DNA from: Ekhidna sp.
GTDB taxonomy: Bacteria > Bacteroidota > Bacteroidia > Cytophagales > Cyclobacteriaceae
DNA: 41,904 bases
Direction of reading: 5' to 3'
NCBI GenBank assembly: GCA_013214445.1
Contig: JABSPG010000007.1
Location: 1 to 41,904, forward strand
Each line of letters opens with the position of its first letter. The stretch's first letter is position 1. The notes under the pieces are model-generated. The model had not been told where the DNA came from. It did no database searches and was given only the letters and a program-made list of their open reading frames with translations. The translations under genes and the position numbers were made by a program. Shown here piece by piece: positions 27,252 to 35,875 of this stretch.

Positions 27252-28940
27252 TTAAATCTTCTTATCTTCATACATTTCATTTTCCCATTCCTTTTGGAAT
27301 AGTCTACCTGTGTACGGGTCATAGTAAGTTTTAACGAAGCCTGTCTTACCAAACTTACGAGCTTTAACTATACGTATTAATGAACAGTTAGGGTCGTTAG
27401 CTTGTTGGTTACGTTCGAAACCTAACATAGCATGGCTATATCTTTGCAACGCTCTTGAGCCTGTGAACTGGTTAGGTTTAACTACACCACCACTTTCATG
27501 AGGTCTAGAGTTCTTATCAGGTGCATTAAGATGGCTATACAAGAAGAAAGTTATTTTAAACTTCTTACCCATATCTACACAATCTTTAGCCAAAGAACCT
27601 ATGAAATCATTACGTTCTGTAGCAGACATGCCCTCTGTCAATGTAGTCAAGTTATCTATAAATACATTGTCTAGGTAATGTGCTTTAGACTTAATCATTT
27701 GCTTCATAGAAGTCCAATCAGTCTCAGGGTCTACTGACTCTTCACTATCCCATAGCTCTATGTTATCAGATAGCCTCATAGCTGTAGCTCTAAACTGGTC
27801 ACGGTCGAAGTCTGTATCAGGCACATGGTAAGTAATAGAATCTACTTTACCTGCTATGTTCTGTACTGACTCTATCTTGGTCTCTTCTAGAAACATACCT
27901 AGTGAGTTCCAACCATGCTCTAAAGCATTGTGTGCAGCTAGTTCATGTGCAGTTAGTGTTTTACCACTACCTGTACCACCACCTATAGAGATTACTTCAC
28001 CTAGTCGCTGTCCATAGAATTGGTCTGTTAACCACTTCCAAGGGTAAGATAATCCCCACTTTACAGGTTCAAGTGCTTCCTCAATAATAGATGATATTTG
28101 AATAGCTTGTACATCTAACTCAGCTGACGCTCTAAATATTACAGCATCACGAGTAGCTTTAAGTTTACCTTCTTGCAGACACTTATTAGCATCTTTGTAA
28201 GGCAACGTAGCAGACATACATTTAGGTAGTATGCGCTTAACATCTTTAGCAGCAGCCTTACCTTGTTCATCACCATCAAATACAAGTACTACATTTTCCC
28301 ATATTGCTTCTATTTCCTTTAAGTGTTTAGCAATACACTTACGTGCATCTTTAACACCTCTAGGTAGAGACACTACAGCATAGTCATTGTTTTTGTACTG
28401 TGCACTATTCATTTCTCTAAGGATATGTCTTAATGCAATTGCATCTTCTTCACCCTCAGTTATGTATAAGTATTTACCACCAATCTTCTTAGCGATTTCC
28501 CAACCATATAAGTCAGCACCTTGTGTATTACCTACACTCCACATTACCTTCTTATTAAGCAGCTTGACTTTATAGCCTGATAGCTTCTTGTTACAAGTAA
28601 ATGGGTGTGCAATAGCATAAGGAGTTTTACCATCATACTCATTGTATAACAGCTTAACATGATAGAAGTCCCAGTCTTCAATAGGGATAGCACGATGGTT
28701 ATAGTGCAAGCTTCCACACGCACGTATCTCCTGTATATCTTCAGCTATTTCTGCTTGAGACTTCTTTACTACTTTAGTAGGGTCAGGTGGGTTATCACCA
28801 TAAGGGTCTTTTACAAAGCTTCCACAACTGAAACAAGTACCTGTGAAGGTGTCGTTATCGTTTACAAAGACCTGTAAAGATTTATTAGGTGAGCTACAAT
28901 TAGGGTCGTCATGAAATATCTTTTCGTAACAGGATGACAT
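27252..28940 (-). CDS. T7 gp4-like primase-helicase
   Basis: Zn-binding N-terminus, TOPRIM YITEGEEDAIALRHIL / VVLVFDGDEQGKAAA, Walker A SIGGGTGSGKTLTAHELA. Confidence 0.9.
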   Translation of the reverse strand: MSSCYEKIFHDDPNCSSPNKSLQVFVNDNDTFTGTCFSCGSFVKDPYGDNPPDPTKVVKKSQAEIAEDIQEIRACGSLHYNHRAIPIEDWDFYHVKLLYNEYDGKTPYAIAHPFTCNKKLSGYKVKLLNKKVMWSVGNTQGADLYGWEIAKKIGGKYLYITEGEEDAIALRHILREMNSAQYKNNDYAVVSLPRGVKDARKCIAKHLKEIEAIWENVVLVFDGDEQGKAAAKDVKRILPKCMSATLPYKDANKCLQEGKLKATRDAVIFRASAELDVQAIQISSIIEEALEPVKWGLSYPWKWLTDQFYGQRLGEVISIGGGTGSGKTLTAHELAAHNALEHGWNSLGMFLEETKIESVQNIAGKVDSITYHVPDTDFDRDQFRATAMRLSDNIELWDSEESVDPETDWTSMKQMIKSKAHYLDNVFIDNLTTLTEGMSATERNDFIGSLAKDCVDMGKKFKITFFLYSHLNAPDKNSRPHESGGVVKPNQFTGSRALQRYSHAMLGFERNQQANDPNCSLIRIVKARKFGKTGFVKTYYDPYTGRLFQKEWENEMYEDKKI

Positions 28941-28949
28941 AGTGTACTC

Positions 28950-29690
28950 CTATTCTGAAAGTAGTTTTAAGGCTTCTATAGATAATTCTAAGTTCTCTTT
29001 ATGAGCCTTTTTAGCTCGTCTAGAGGTTTCTGCCTTAGTTTGTAATTTATAAATTTGCGCTGATAGACCAAAAGCTATGTCGGCTTCTTGAGAGATACCA
29101 GACTCTAACATTTTAATGTTATGTCTAAGTACTTCCTTCCTATGCTCGTTTGTCTTGGCATGTTCATCTTCTCTATCCCAAAACAAGTTTTCTGCATGGT
29201 TTAAGTTACGTGCAATAAGTTCTTCATTCATACCATATCTAGTACAGTACTCACGTTGCTTCTGTTTAGCACGTTCTAGTCGTTTAAGTTGGTTCATTGT
29301 TCTATCTACCTTCTTTGAGTCTGTTTGGTCTAAGTTGTCATAAGCAGTAACAAGTAATATATCTACAGCTTCAATTATGTCTACAGGAGTGCCTAGAGGC
29401 AGATTCGTTGTAAAGCCTACATTCCTCTTGCGAGTTGCACTGCTATAGACGTTTTTCCAAGCTAGGTCACGCCACACCACTATGGTATGGTATGCAGTAT
29501 GAAACATATCAGCTATGTCTTTAATATGCACATGCTTACCATATATATACATTCTATAGTTCTTTGAGTTAGTCACGCTTTGGCGCTTAATAATAATAGC
29601 ACCATGCTCTACAGCATACCTAAAACCTGCTTTAGTTTTAAATATTCGTATGCCGCCTAAGATTAGGTCGCTTCTACTATGATGCAGCAT
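28950..29690 (-). CDS. Hypothetical protein
   Basis: 246 aa ORF, basic. Confidence 0.5.
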   Translation of the reverse strand: MLHHSRSDLILGGIRIFKTKAGFRYAVEHGAIIIKRQSVTNSKNYRMYIYGKHVHIKDIADMFHTAYHTIVVWRDLAWKNVYSSATRKRNVGFTTNLPLGTPVDIIEAVDILLVTAYDNLDQTDSKKVDRTMNQLKRLERAKQKQREYCTRYGMNEELIARNLNHAENLFWDREDEHAKTNEHRKEVLRHNIKMLESGISQEADIAFGLSAQIYKLQTKAETSRRAKKAHKENLELSIEALKLLSE

Positions 29691-29991
29691 TATCTAATAC
29701 CTCTACTACTTTTGTATAAGCATCACCTGTTAGGGCTTGCATTAATGTATTGTGGTACACACCTATAGCAATAGACATAGGACTTTGCATATCCTGTGTA
29801 ACTAGGCTTAGTGCATATTCATGGGCTTCTACTACAGTTTCTTTAGTAGCAAAAATACCCATCTTGTTATCTAGTATAGTAGCTACTGGAACTACTAGTT
29901 GAGTTTTCTTTTCTTGTACGTTAGTACGTAAAGGCTTATCTTTACAATGTACTAAACATGATAACTGTTTTTCTGGCATGGTAGCCTCCAA
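29677..29991 (-). CDS. Hypothetical protein
   Basis: 104 aa ORF. Confidence 0.45.
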   Translation of the reverse strand: MEATMPEKQLSCLVHCKDKPLRTNVQEKKTQLVVPVATILDNKMGIFATKETVVEAHEYALSLVTQDMQSPMSIAIGVYHNTLMQALTGDAYTKVVEVLDNAAS

Positions 29992-30050
29992 TGTAAATTA
30001 ATATATAACAGTATTGGTACTCTTATATAGTAACTCGGTAATAAGGTGAG

Positions 30051-30099
30051 AAAAAATACCCACATGGTTTCCATTTTAATCTGGAGGCTATGTGGGTAT
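30051..30099 (-). terminator. Rho-independent terminator
   Basis: Minus ATACCCACAT...ATGTGGGTAT (10 bp, extra inner TCCA/TGGA) followed by TTTTTTCTC. Confidence 0.85.
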
Positions 30100-30134
30100 A
30101 AGTAAGTAGTACTATGCAGTACTACCTAAAGGTT

Positions 30135-30536
30135 CTAGAACAACTCATCTTCTGCACCGGCTTCAACAGGAGCAGTTTCAGTAGTTTCAGCAGTGTCAGT
30201 AGCTTCAGTAGCTTCAGTAGCATCTACTTTAGCAGGAGTAGGAGTATCAAATACAGTTTGCTCTACAGCTTCAACACCTGTTAAATCTACACCAGCACCA
30301 ACTAAGAATGCTAATACTGATTCAACAACAGTTTGCTTTTGCTTACGATTACGGTCAATAAGGCCATTAGTGTTTAAGTAAGCTTGTACAGGCACAGCAA
30401 TGATTTCAGCTGAATCTAATACATTTTGGTGTGCTTGAGCAAGAGCCATATCGTTGAACTCTTTACCATCTGAAGTTTTGATTACTTGTACTGATACTGC
30501 TTCTAGTGTGAATTTAGACATAATTTTTATTTCCAA
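30135..30536 (-). CDS. Hypothetical protein with acidic C-terminal tail ending EDELF
   Basis: 133 aa; ATEATEATDTAETTETAPVEAGAEDELF. Confidence 0.55.
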   Translation of the reverse strand: MEIKIMSKFTLEAVSVQVIKTSDGKEFNDMALAQAHQNVLDSAEIIAVPVQAYLNTNGLIDRNRKQKQTVVESVLAFLVGAGVDLTGVEAVEQTVFDTPTPAKVDATEATEATDTAETTETAPVEAGAEDELF

Positions 30537-30577
30537 TATTTAATTTTAAGTTAAGTTTCTCTACATCATGTGTAGTG

Positions 30578-31252
30578 TTAGGTTAAAAGTACTTTCTGTA
30601 TGACCTTTCTAGCCCATACAGACTCGGTACTCTCATCGAGTTTTAGTGGAGTATCTTGACACTTCCACAGTTGTATACATGTGTACTTAGTTAGTTTACC
30701 CTCGGGATGAAGGTGAAGTCTGTTTCTACTATATCTATAGTTGAAGTACAGTTCTTCTTTAAACGAATCTATTAAACGATTACGTGGTACAGCAGTAGGC
30801 GGAGGCATTTGTGCTAGTGTGTGAGCCAAGTTTATCACATTGACTATCGATGCACCTAGTACATTTGTCTTCGTATCTAAAGCCATTTGTATGCTGTATT
30901 TGATAATACTTTCTGTAGCACTTAAGTTACGCTTTGAAGCATAATTAAAATACTGAGGTAAGCATTTACCATGTACAGTAACACCACGTTCATGTATACG
31001 TTCACATTCTTGAGCAGCAGCCATCAATACATCTGTACCCATGTAGCGCATTAGTTCTAGTGATACATAAGTACCACGTAGAATATTTACTACATCTCTC
31101 AGTGATTGCTTCTTCCAACCCAAGTTTGCTACGTTTCCATCAATACTTGTCCAGTTAACAACAATACGTTCAGCCGCAAGGACATGCATATCATTCTCTT
31201 CTAGCCAAGCTTTGACAATTTCTAGTACTACTATTTGGGGATCTTCCACCAT
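30578..31252 (-). CDS. Hypothetical protein
   Basis: 224 aa ORF. Confidence 0.5.
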   Translation of the reverse strand: MVEDPQIVVLEIVKAWLEENDMHVLAAERIVVNWTSIDGNVANLGWKKQSLRDVVNILRGTYVSLELMRYMGTDVLMAAAQECERIHERGVTVHGKCLPQYFNYASKRNLSATESIIKYSIQMALDTKTNVLGASIVNVINLAHTLAQMPPPTAVPRNRLIDSFKEELYFNYRYSRNRLHLHPEGKLTKYTCIQLWKCQDTPLKLDESTESVWARKVIQKVLLT

Positions 31253-31262
31253 AGCCTCCTAG

Positions 31263-31616
31263 TTAGCTCTGTTTCCCAACAGTACTTAATTCTTCTAATA
31301 CAAGACCGAACAAGTAATGAGATACCTGTTGTACAGTATTGCTAGGGTCAGCTTCTGCTGCTGTGCCCATTTGACTCCATAAGAATCCTAAAGCATCACG
31401 AGTAATACCTTGTGCAATTAAAGCTGATGTGTACTGTGTTAAGTACCTCACTGTAGCTGCTTCGGTGTCTTCGTTCTTACCTTGAATAACTAGCACAACT
31501 GCTGCACCAGTGAATACACCTTGCAATATACAAGTTGCTTCTGCTGTTACATCTACAGTACTTTGTTCAGTGCTGGTATCGGTGTTGCTGTTAGTGTGTT
31601 CAATATTTTCTGACAT
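31263..31616 (-). CDS. Hypothetical protein
   Basis: 117 aa ORF. Confidence 0.45.
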   Translation of the reverse strand: MSENIEHTNSNTDTSTEQSTVDVTAEATCILQGVFTGAAVVLVIQGKNEDTEAATVRYLTQYTSALIAQGITRDALGFLWSQMGTAAEADPSNTVQQVSHYLFGLVLEELSTVGKQS

Positions 31617-32137
31617 TCTTTTGTATCCCAGTTAAGTTCATTTGCAAGTTTAATATTCTTTTCGTATCTCTCAGCAGGTATAATTGCACCGTCCAATACT
31701 GTTAAAGTACCAAAGTCTGCACTGTTACTAGGTAAGTACATAGGTGATGTATCACCTAACATAATAAACTGATTAATATTAAAGTCGAAGTTACCTAATA
31801 CATTAGTTATATCCATAAATGGTGCATTCCAAAGTACTATATCTATATTACCTTGTATCTTCATAACTTCACGCACACGAGGGTCGCCACTAGCACTAGG
31901 TGCTTCCGACTCATCAAACGCATTAACTAATAAGCCGCATTCATCTAGGTCTAATCTGAACCCTAGCCAGTCTATATACTCAGTATTGCCACAGACAATA
32001 ATATCTAAATCTTTTGGTGTTCGTCCAAAATGCAAGTCGCGAGGGTATCCACCTGCAACTGTCATATGTATATCATGTTTAGCTGCTAATGCTACTACCT
32101 GTTTATATTCAGGACTTAAGTGTATTTCATTACTCAT
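31553..32137 (-). CDS. Nucleotidyltransferase-fold protein (poly(A)-polymerase/CCA head-domain-like)
   Basis: VAGGYPRDLHFGRTPKDLDIIVCG: GGxxRD...DLDI. Confidence 0.7.
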   Translation of the reverse strand: MSNEIHLSPEYKQVVALAAKHDIHMTVAGGYPRDLHFGRTPKDLDIIVCGNTEYIDWLGFRLDLDECGLLVNAFDESEAPSASGDPRVREVMKIQGNIDIVLWNAPFMDITNVLGNFDFNINQFIMLGDTSPMYLPSNSADFGTLTVLDGAIIPAERYEKNIKLANELNWDTKECQKILNTLTATPIPALNKVL

Positions 32138-32161
32138 TTTATATCCTATTAATTAGTTGAA

Positions 32162-32241
32162 TTTATTGCTCTACACTCTATCATCATCAACGCGAGGGAA
32201 ACCATCACGAAACCTGCGGACTAAGAGTGTAGAGCAATAAA
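32162..32241 (-). ncRNA. Long structured hairpin (18-bp perfect stem) in the leader of the nucleotidyltransferase gene
   Basis: tttattgctctacactct (32162-32179) / agagtgtagagcaataaa (32224-32241); inner CGC(G)AGG/CCTGCG stem. Confidence 0.75.
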
Positions 32242-32637
32242 CTCAGGGAGAAACAAAGGAGAAACTCCTAAGCCTATTGCAACCTAAATATTTTTATACT
32301 GGTGAAATTGGTTAAGTACTCCAGTGCCCAAGTTATACTCAAGTCACGGCTCTGAGTTGTATTTGTCAATCTCTGAGTTCTTGACTCCGTTCCAACCGGC
32401 ATCACTAAGCTACATATCGTCATGTAGTGCCAGTATCTACTTCCAATCATGCATACATACATGGATAGACCTTCTACTCTATCTGAGGGTATCTTTAGTC
32501 ACTCTTCAAGCACCCTTTACGAGCTGCACGTATCTTATACTCACACTTGCTTATGAGTTTGTATCGGGCTTATACTCCACGTTTGATACTTTTTGGGAGT
32601 CTCACACTACACATGTGAAATTTGTTTTAAGCGAGGT

Positions 32638-32952
32638 TTAAGCGCCAAAAATCTTTTCAAAGTTTGCTATAGCTTTAGCACAGCCTTTAGCTTCTGCTCC
32701 AGCGTTAGACTCTTGTAGTTGCAAATATACAATCTCTATATTCAAATCTCCTGCAACTTTATCTTGATGCTCCTGTCTACGCTTTAACTCATTAGTAGCA
32801 TCGTTCATAATCTCTGTAAGACTACGTGGAGCTGGCTTTTTCACTGCTGGCATAATTAGTATAGACTTAGCTGTTGGCATATTTAATAGAGGCTTAACTG
32901 TCCGCTGTTTCTTCTTAAATCCAAACATAATACTTCCTTTTAAAGTCTTCAA
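32638..32952 (-). CDS. Hypothetical protein
   Basis: 104 aa ORF. Confidence 0.4.
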   Translation of the reverse strand: MKTLKGSIMFGFKKKQRTVKPLLNMPTAKSILIMPAVKKPAPRSLTEIMNDATNELKRRQEHQDKVAGDLNIEIVYLQLQESNAGAEAKGCAKAIANFEKIFGA

Positions 32953-33026
32953 CAGAGGCTTACCTACTCGTCCACAAATAATATGTAGGGAGGGAGGGTG
33001 ACGCTTGAGAAGAGTTTATAAACTGG

Positions 33027-33443
33027 TTAAAAGATTTCGTCTCTAGTTGCTTCAACGTTTTCATCAGTAGTTATAGTTTCAACAGCAGTTTGTGCCGCTG
33101 TCTTTACTACTGGTGCTTGACTGTTCTGTACAGGTGCTTCGTTACCAACTGGACGGTTAGTTACATACTTAGCGATTTGCTCAGGTGTCATAGGTTGAAA
33201 TGATAAAGAGATATATCTTTGATTGCTACTTGCTTGAATATTGTTCCAACCACTGACCCACATCCATATGTTATTCACTAAACATCTACCACGTACGTTT
33301 GGATGATTGTCCTTAGTACGTTGTGTGTTTGGATATAATGCACCAGAGTTATCACGGTCATTACCTTGTGAACTAGGTTGTTGGTCTAAGAAGTCCATAC
33401 CGCTGTCTAATACAACGGGTGTTGCTGTTTGTTCAGTAGACAT
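33027..33443 (-). CDS. Putative OB-fold/SSB-like protein with acidic tail ending DEIF
   Basis: GALYPNTQRTKDNHPNVRGRCLVNNIWMWVSGWNNIQASSNQRYISLSFQPM resembles small phage/bacterial SSB-like proteins of the pattern GALFKN...G...YWLSAW...GxxYMSLSVKP. Confidence 0.5.
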   Translation of the reverse strand: MSTEQTATPVVLDSGMDFLDQQPSSQGNDRDNSGALYPNTQRTKDNHPNVRGRCLVNNIWMWVSGWNNIQASSNQRYISLSFQPMTPEQIAKYVTNRPVGNEAPVQNSQAPVVKTAAQTAVETITTDENVEATRDEIF

Positions 33444-33484
33444 TAGTAATGTCTCCTATATTAAGTTAATTAAGAATTTGAGGG

Positions 33485-33558
33485 TGGTGTGTACTGGAAT
33501 CGAACCAGTGTCCGTGCTACATACTGTCGCGTGCTCTACCTACTGAGCTTCACACACC
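33485..33558 (-). tRNA. tRNA-like gene 3 (positional anticodon GTA, anticodon stem poorly paired)
   Basis: Acceptor GGTGTGT/ACACACC, D-arm GCTC-AGTAGGTA-GAGC, T-arm ACTGG-TTCGATT-CCAGT; anticodon arm CGCGA-CAGTATG-TAGCA, A at 33. Confidence 0.7.
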
Positions 33559-33568
33559 TATAATAAGT

Positions 33569-34009
33569 TTAGCTTGTACGTTTCTTTGCAGATTTCTTTA
33601 AACGCTTGCCAGTATAACCTGACTTGCTTGTTACCTTTTGGAATAGTATACCTGTGTATGGGTCATAGTAAGTTTTAACGGAGCCTGTCTTACCAAACTT
33701 ACGTGCTTTGGTTATACGAATCAATGCGCAGTTAGGGTCTATAGCCTGTTGATTACGTTCAAAACCGATATGTTTAATAGTAGTTTCACTATCTTTATAC
33801 TCTAAAGGTTTATCTTTGCTAGATGATTCTACAATAGCACTATACATTAGCTGCATCTTGTTTAATATATTCATGATAGATTTTCCTCTACGTTCAAAAC
33901 CGATATGTTTAATAGTAGTTTCACTATCTTTATACTCTAAAGGTTTATCTTTGCTAGATGATTCTACAATAGCACTATACATTAGCTGCATCTTGTTTAA
34001 TATATTCAT
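33569..34009 (-). pseudogene. Chimeric ORF: duplicated 45-aa segment fused to a primase-helicase C-terminal fragment
   Basis: FERNQQAIDPNCALIRITKARKFGKTGSVKTYYDPYTGILFQK matches the helicase C-terminus at 27.3 kb; N-terminal part is tandemly duplicated. Confidence 0.75.
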
Positions 34010-34024
34010 GATAGATTTTCCTCT
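33755..34024. repeat. Perfect 135-bp tandem duplication
   Basis: 33755-33889 identical to 33890-34024. Confidence 0.95.
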
Positions 34025-34035
34025 ACTCTGTATTG

Positions 34036-34323
34036 CTAAAGTACGTAAGTTATTTTGTAGCCTTGGTCAGACCAATACTTAGGGTTAATTGATATAGCCG
34101 TAGTTCCCACAACTCCATCATCACTAAGTATACCCCGCTTACATATTGTTAAGGCCTCATGTACTTTCTTTCTCTCAGTACCAATAAGTTCCCAACCTAA
34201 GAAGAGTTTATCACGCTTGCTAACTACTCTAAATATAGTACCCTGTCCACGCTTCTTTGCATAAAATGCTAGAATATCTTTCTCTTTAAGAGGACGTACT
34301 TTACCTTGTTTAATAGTTTTCAT
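34036..34323 (-). CDS. Hypothetical protein
   Basis: 95 aa ORF. Confidence 0.45.
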   Translation of the reverse strand: MKTIKQGKVRPLKEKDILAFYAKKRGQGTIFRVVSKRDKLFLGWELIGTERKKVHEALTICKRGILSDDGVVGTTAISINPKYWSDQGYKITYVL

Positions 34324-34324
34324 A

Positions 34325-34486
34325 CTACTTACCTGCTTTAATTAGTTGGCGTACTTTAGCAACTCTAAAACCTGCATTACGTTGTCGTGTATTTAACTTA
34401 CAAAAACTTACACCAGATTCTTGGTTATGGCTTCCGTAGTTTTTACTATGAGTTAATACTGGTGCTTCTACATATTCGTTTGTCAT
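34325..34486 (-). CDS. Hypothetical 53-aa protein
   Basis: By eye: MTNEYVEAPVLTHSKNYGSHNQESGVSFCKLNTRQRNAGFRVAKVRQLIKAGK. Confidence 0.5.
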   Translation of the reverse strand: MTNEYVEAPVLTHSKNYGSHNQESGVSFCKLNTRQRNAGFRVAKVRQLIKAGK

Positions 34487-34753
34487 GATAGCTTCCTTTA
34501 GACCGTGAATCCACAGTCGTAGTGTTTAAAATTAATCAGTTAAAATAATAATCGGTAAATATTCTTGTAGTATCTATGTATAGACCTATGAAGATTACTT
34601 ACAGGTATCACCCTAGTTATAAGTACTTGTTGTACAATAGTTTGTTACTATGTTACTGTTAGTCGGTTTTGGCCACCACCCTCAAGTCAAGTACTATCTA
34701 AGTACTAGCAATCATCATCCAAAATGGACTCCTATTGTTTATTTCTCTACTTC

Positions 34754-34763
34754 CTAAGTCAGC
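34754..34763 (-). promoter_or_regulatory. CTAAGTCAGC element, copy A
   Basis: Minus TTGTGCATGACTCAAGCTGACTTAGGAAGTAGAGAA. Confidence 0.5.
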
Positions 34764-34804
34764 TTGAGTCATGCACAACTCTTTCAAGTCATGCACAATA
34801 TAAG

Positions 34805-35185
34805 TTAGGTTTGTCTGTAGAAGTTATTACTGTCTATCTCTACCCATACATAGCCATCAATTAATATAGGATTGCCGGTCATATGTGGTGCAATAGTCCT
34901 TCTGATAGTTTTCACAAGATACTTATCCCCACAAATACGTACTAAGGTTTTATCACCTGAGCGCATTCCACATCTATAAGCTGAGTGCAGTTTAATTACT
35001 AATCTTAACTGTACTTCGTGAATCGTTACTTCCAGCTTAACAGGTGTTGTATTCTCTCGTACAGGTTCATTTTCAATAGTCTGTGGGATTGGATTATCCT
35101 TAGACTTATTTGCGTAAATGAATGTAACGAGTGTTGCAATACCTATCAGCATAAAGCTTAATGTTAGTTCGTAATCAATCATCAT
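34805..35185 (-). CDS. Hypothetical membrane protein
   Basis: 126 aa, N-terminal TM. Confidence 0.45.
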   Translation of the reverse strand: MMIDYELTLSFMLIGIATLVTFIYANKSKDNPIPQTIENEPVRENTTPVKLEVTIHEVQLRLVIKLHSAYRCGMRSGDKTLVRICGDKYLVKTIRRTIAPHMTGNPILIDGYVWVEIDSNNFYRQT

Positions 35186-35456
35186 TTACGACCTTAAATT
35201 GTGATGTAGCTAGGAATATATTTAGAGTTCTTGATTCTACCCAAGAGCTGTCTACTAATGTATATGCTAAGTCTCTATTACCTACTTTATAGAACTTATG
35301 ATTATACATACAAACATGAGTAGCTTCCTTGGATTTGGCTACATACTCACGTTCACATCTACTACAGCATCTAATACACCTGCTTAACCAATTAACCCTT
35401 CCGCAATTATTACACGGTACTGAGACTGGGAATCTTCCCTCTGTTACTAGTTTCAT
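35175..35456 (-). CDS. Zinc-ribbon-containing hypothetical protein
   Basis: VPCNNCGRVNWLSRCIRCCSRCEREYV. Confidence 0.5.
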   Translation of the reverse strand: MKLVTEGRFPVSVPCNNCGRVNWLSRCIRCCSRCEREYVAKSKEATHVCMYNHKFYKVGNRDLAYTLVDSSWVESRTLNIFLATSQFKVVNDD

Positions 35457-35457
35457 A

Positions 35458-35595
35458 TTAACCTCCTAATTCAATAGGGTTGCCATCGTTATCTTCACCA
35501 CGACATTTATTACAAACAGACTTGCCGTTAAATAGTACTATCGCTTTACGTTGTTCACAAGAATCACATGGTTTATATACAGTGTACTCTTTCAT
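35458..35595 (-). CDS. 45-aa zinc-ribbon micro-protein
   Basis: By eye: MKEYTVYKPCDSCEQRKAIVLFNGKSVCNKCRGEDNDGNPIELGG. Confidence 0.6.
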   Translation of the reverse strand: MKEYTVYKPCDSCEQRKAIVLFNGKSVCNKCRGEDNDGNPIELGG

Positions 35596-35744
35596 TATAA
35601 TCCTATCCCATAATCTCTTATCATCCTTATAACATCTAGTGCTATAAGGAATCCAAGTAAAAGTTTACCAATAAACACTTGCTTTTGTAGCTTACGTTTA
35701 TCTCTTCTAAGTTGTGCGTAATGTTGTATCTCTGACTTATTCAT
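35595..35744 (-). CDS. 49-aa small membrane protein
   Basis: By eye: MNKSEIQHYAQLRRDKRKLQKQVFIGKLLLGFLIALDVIRMIRDYGIGL; TAATG overlap with next ORF. Confidence 0.5.
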   Translation of the reverse strand: MNKSEIQHYAQLRRDKRKLQKQVFIGKLLLGFLIALDVIRMIRDYGIGL

Positions 35745-35875
35745 TAGAAGAAGCCTTTCATAGTTCTATAGATAAAGAATAATATGAATCCAGATGCTAT
35801 GCCAGACAAGCTACATAGTACTAAGAATATAACATTATATATGTACTTTCTTACTAGTTCTTTTAATTTATTCAT
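35744..35875 (-). CDS. 43-aa small membrane protein
   Basis: By eye: MNKLKELVRKYIYNVIFLVLCSLSGIASGFILFFIYRTMKGFF. Confidence 0.5.
   Translation of the reverse strand: MNKLKELVRKYIYNVIFLVLCSLSGIASGFILFFIYRTMKGFF

Noticed and set aside
32162-32241. Hammerhead or twister ribozyme in the 18-bp stem element
   Set aside because: CGAAAC-like strings are present but no CUGAUGA core on the same strand, and I could not fit a twister core by eye
32274-32641. ORFs 32274..32462 (-) and 32324..32641 (+)
   Set aside because: Low-quality translations without a ribosome-binding site or protein-like character; overlap the structured noncoding interval
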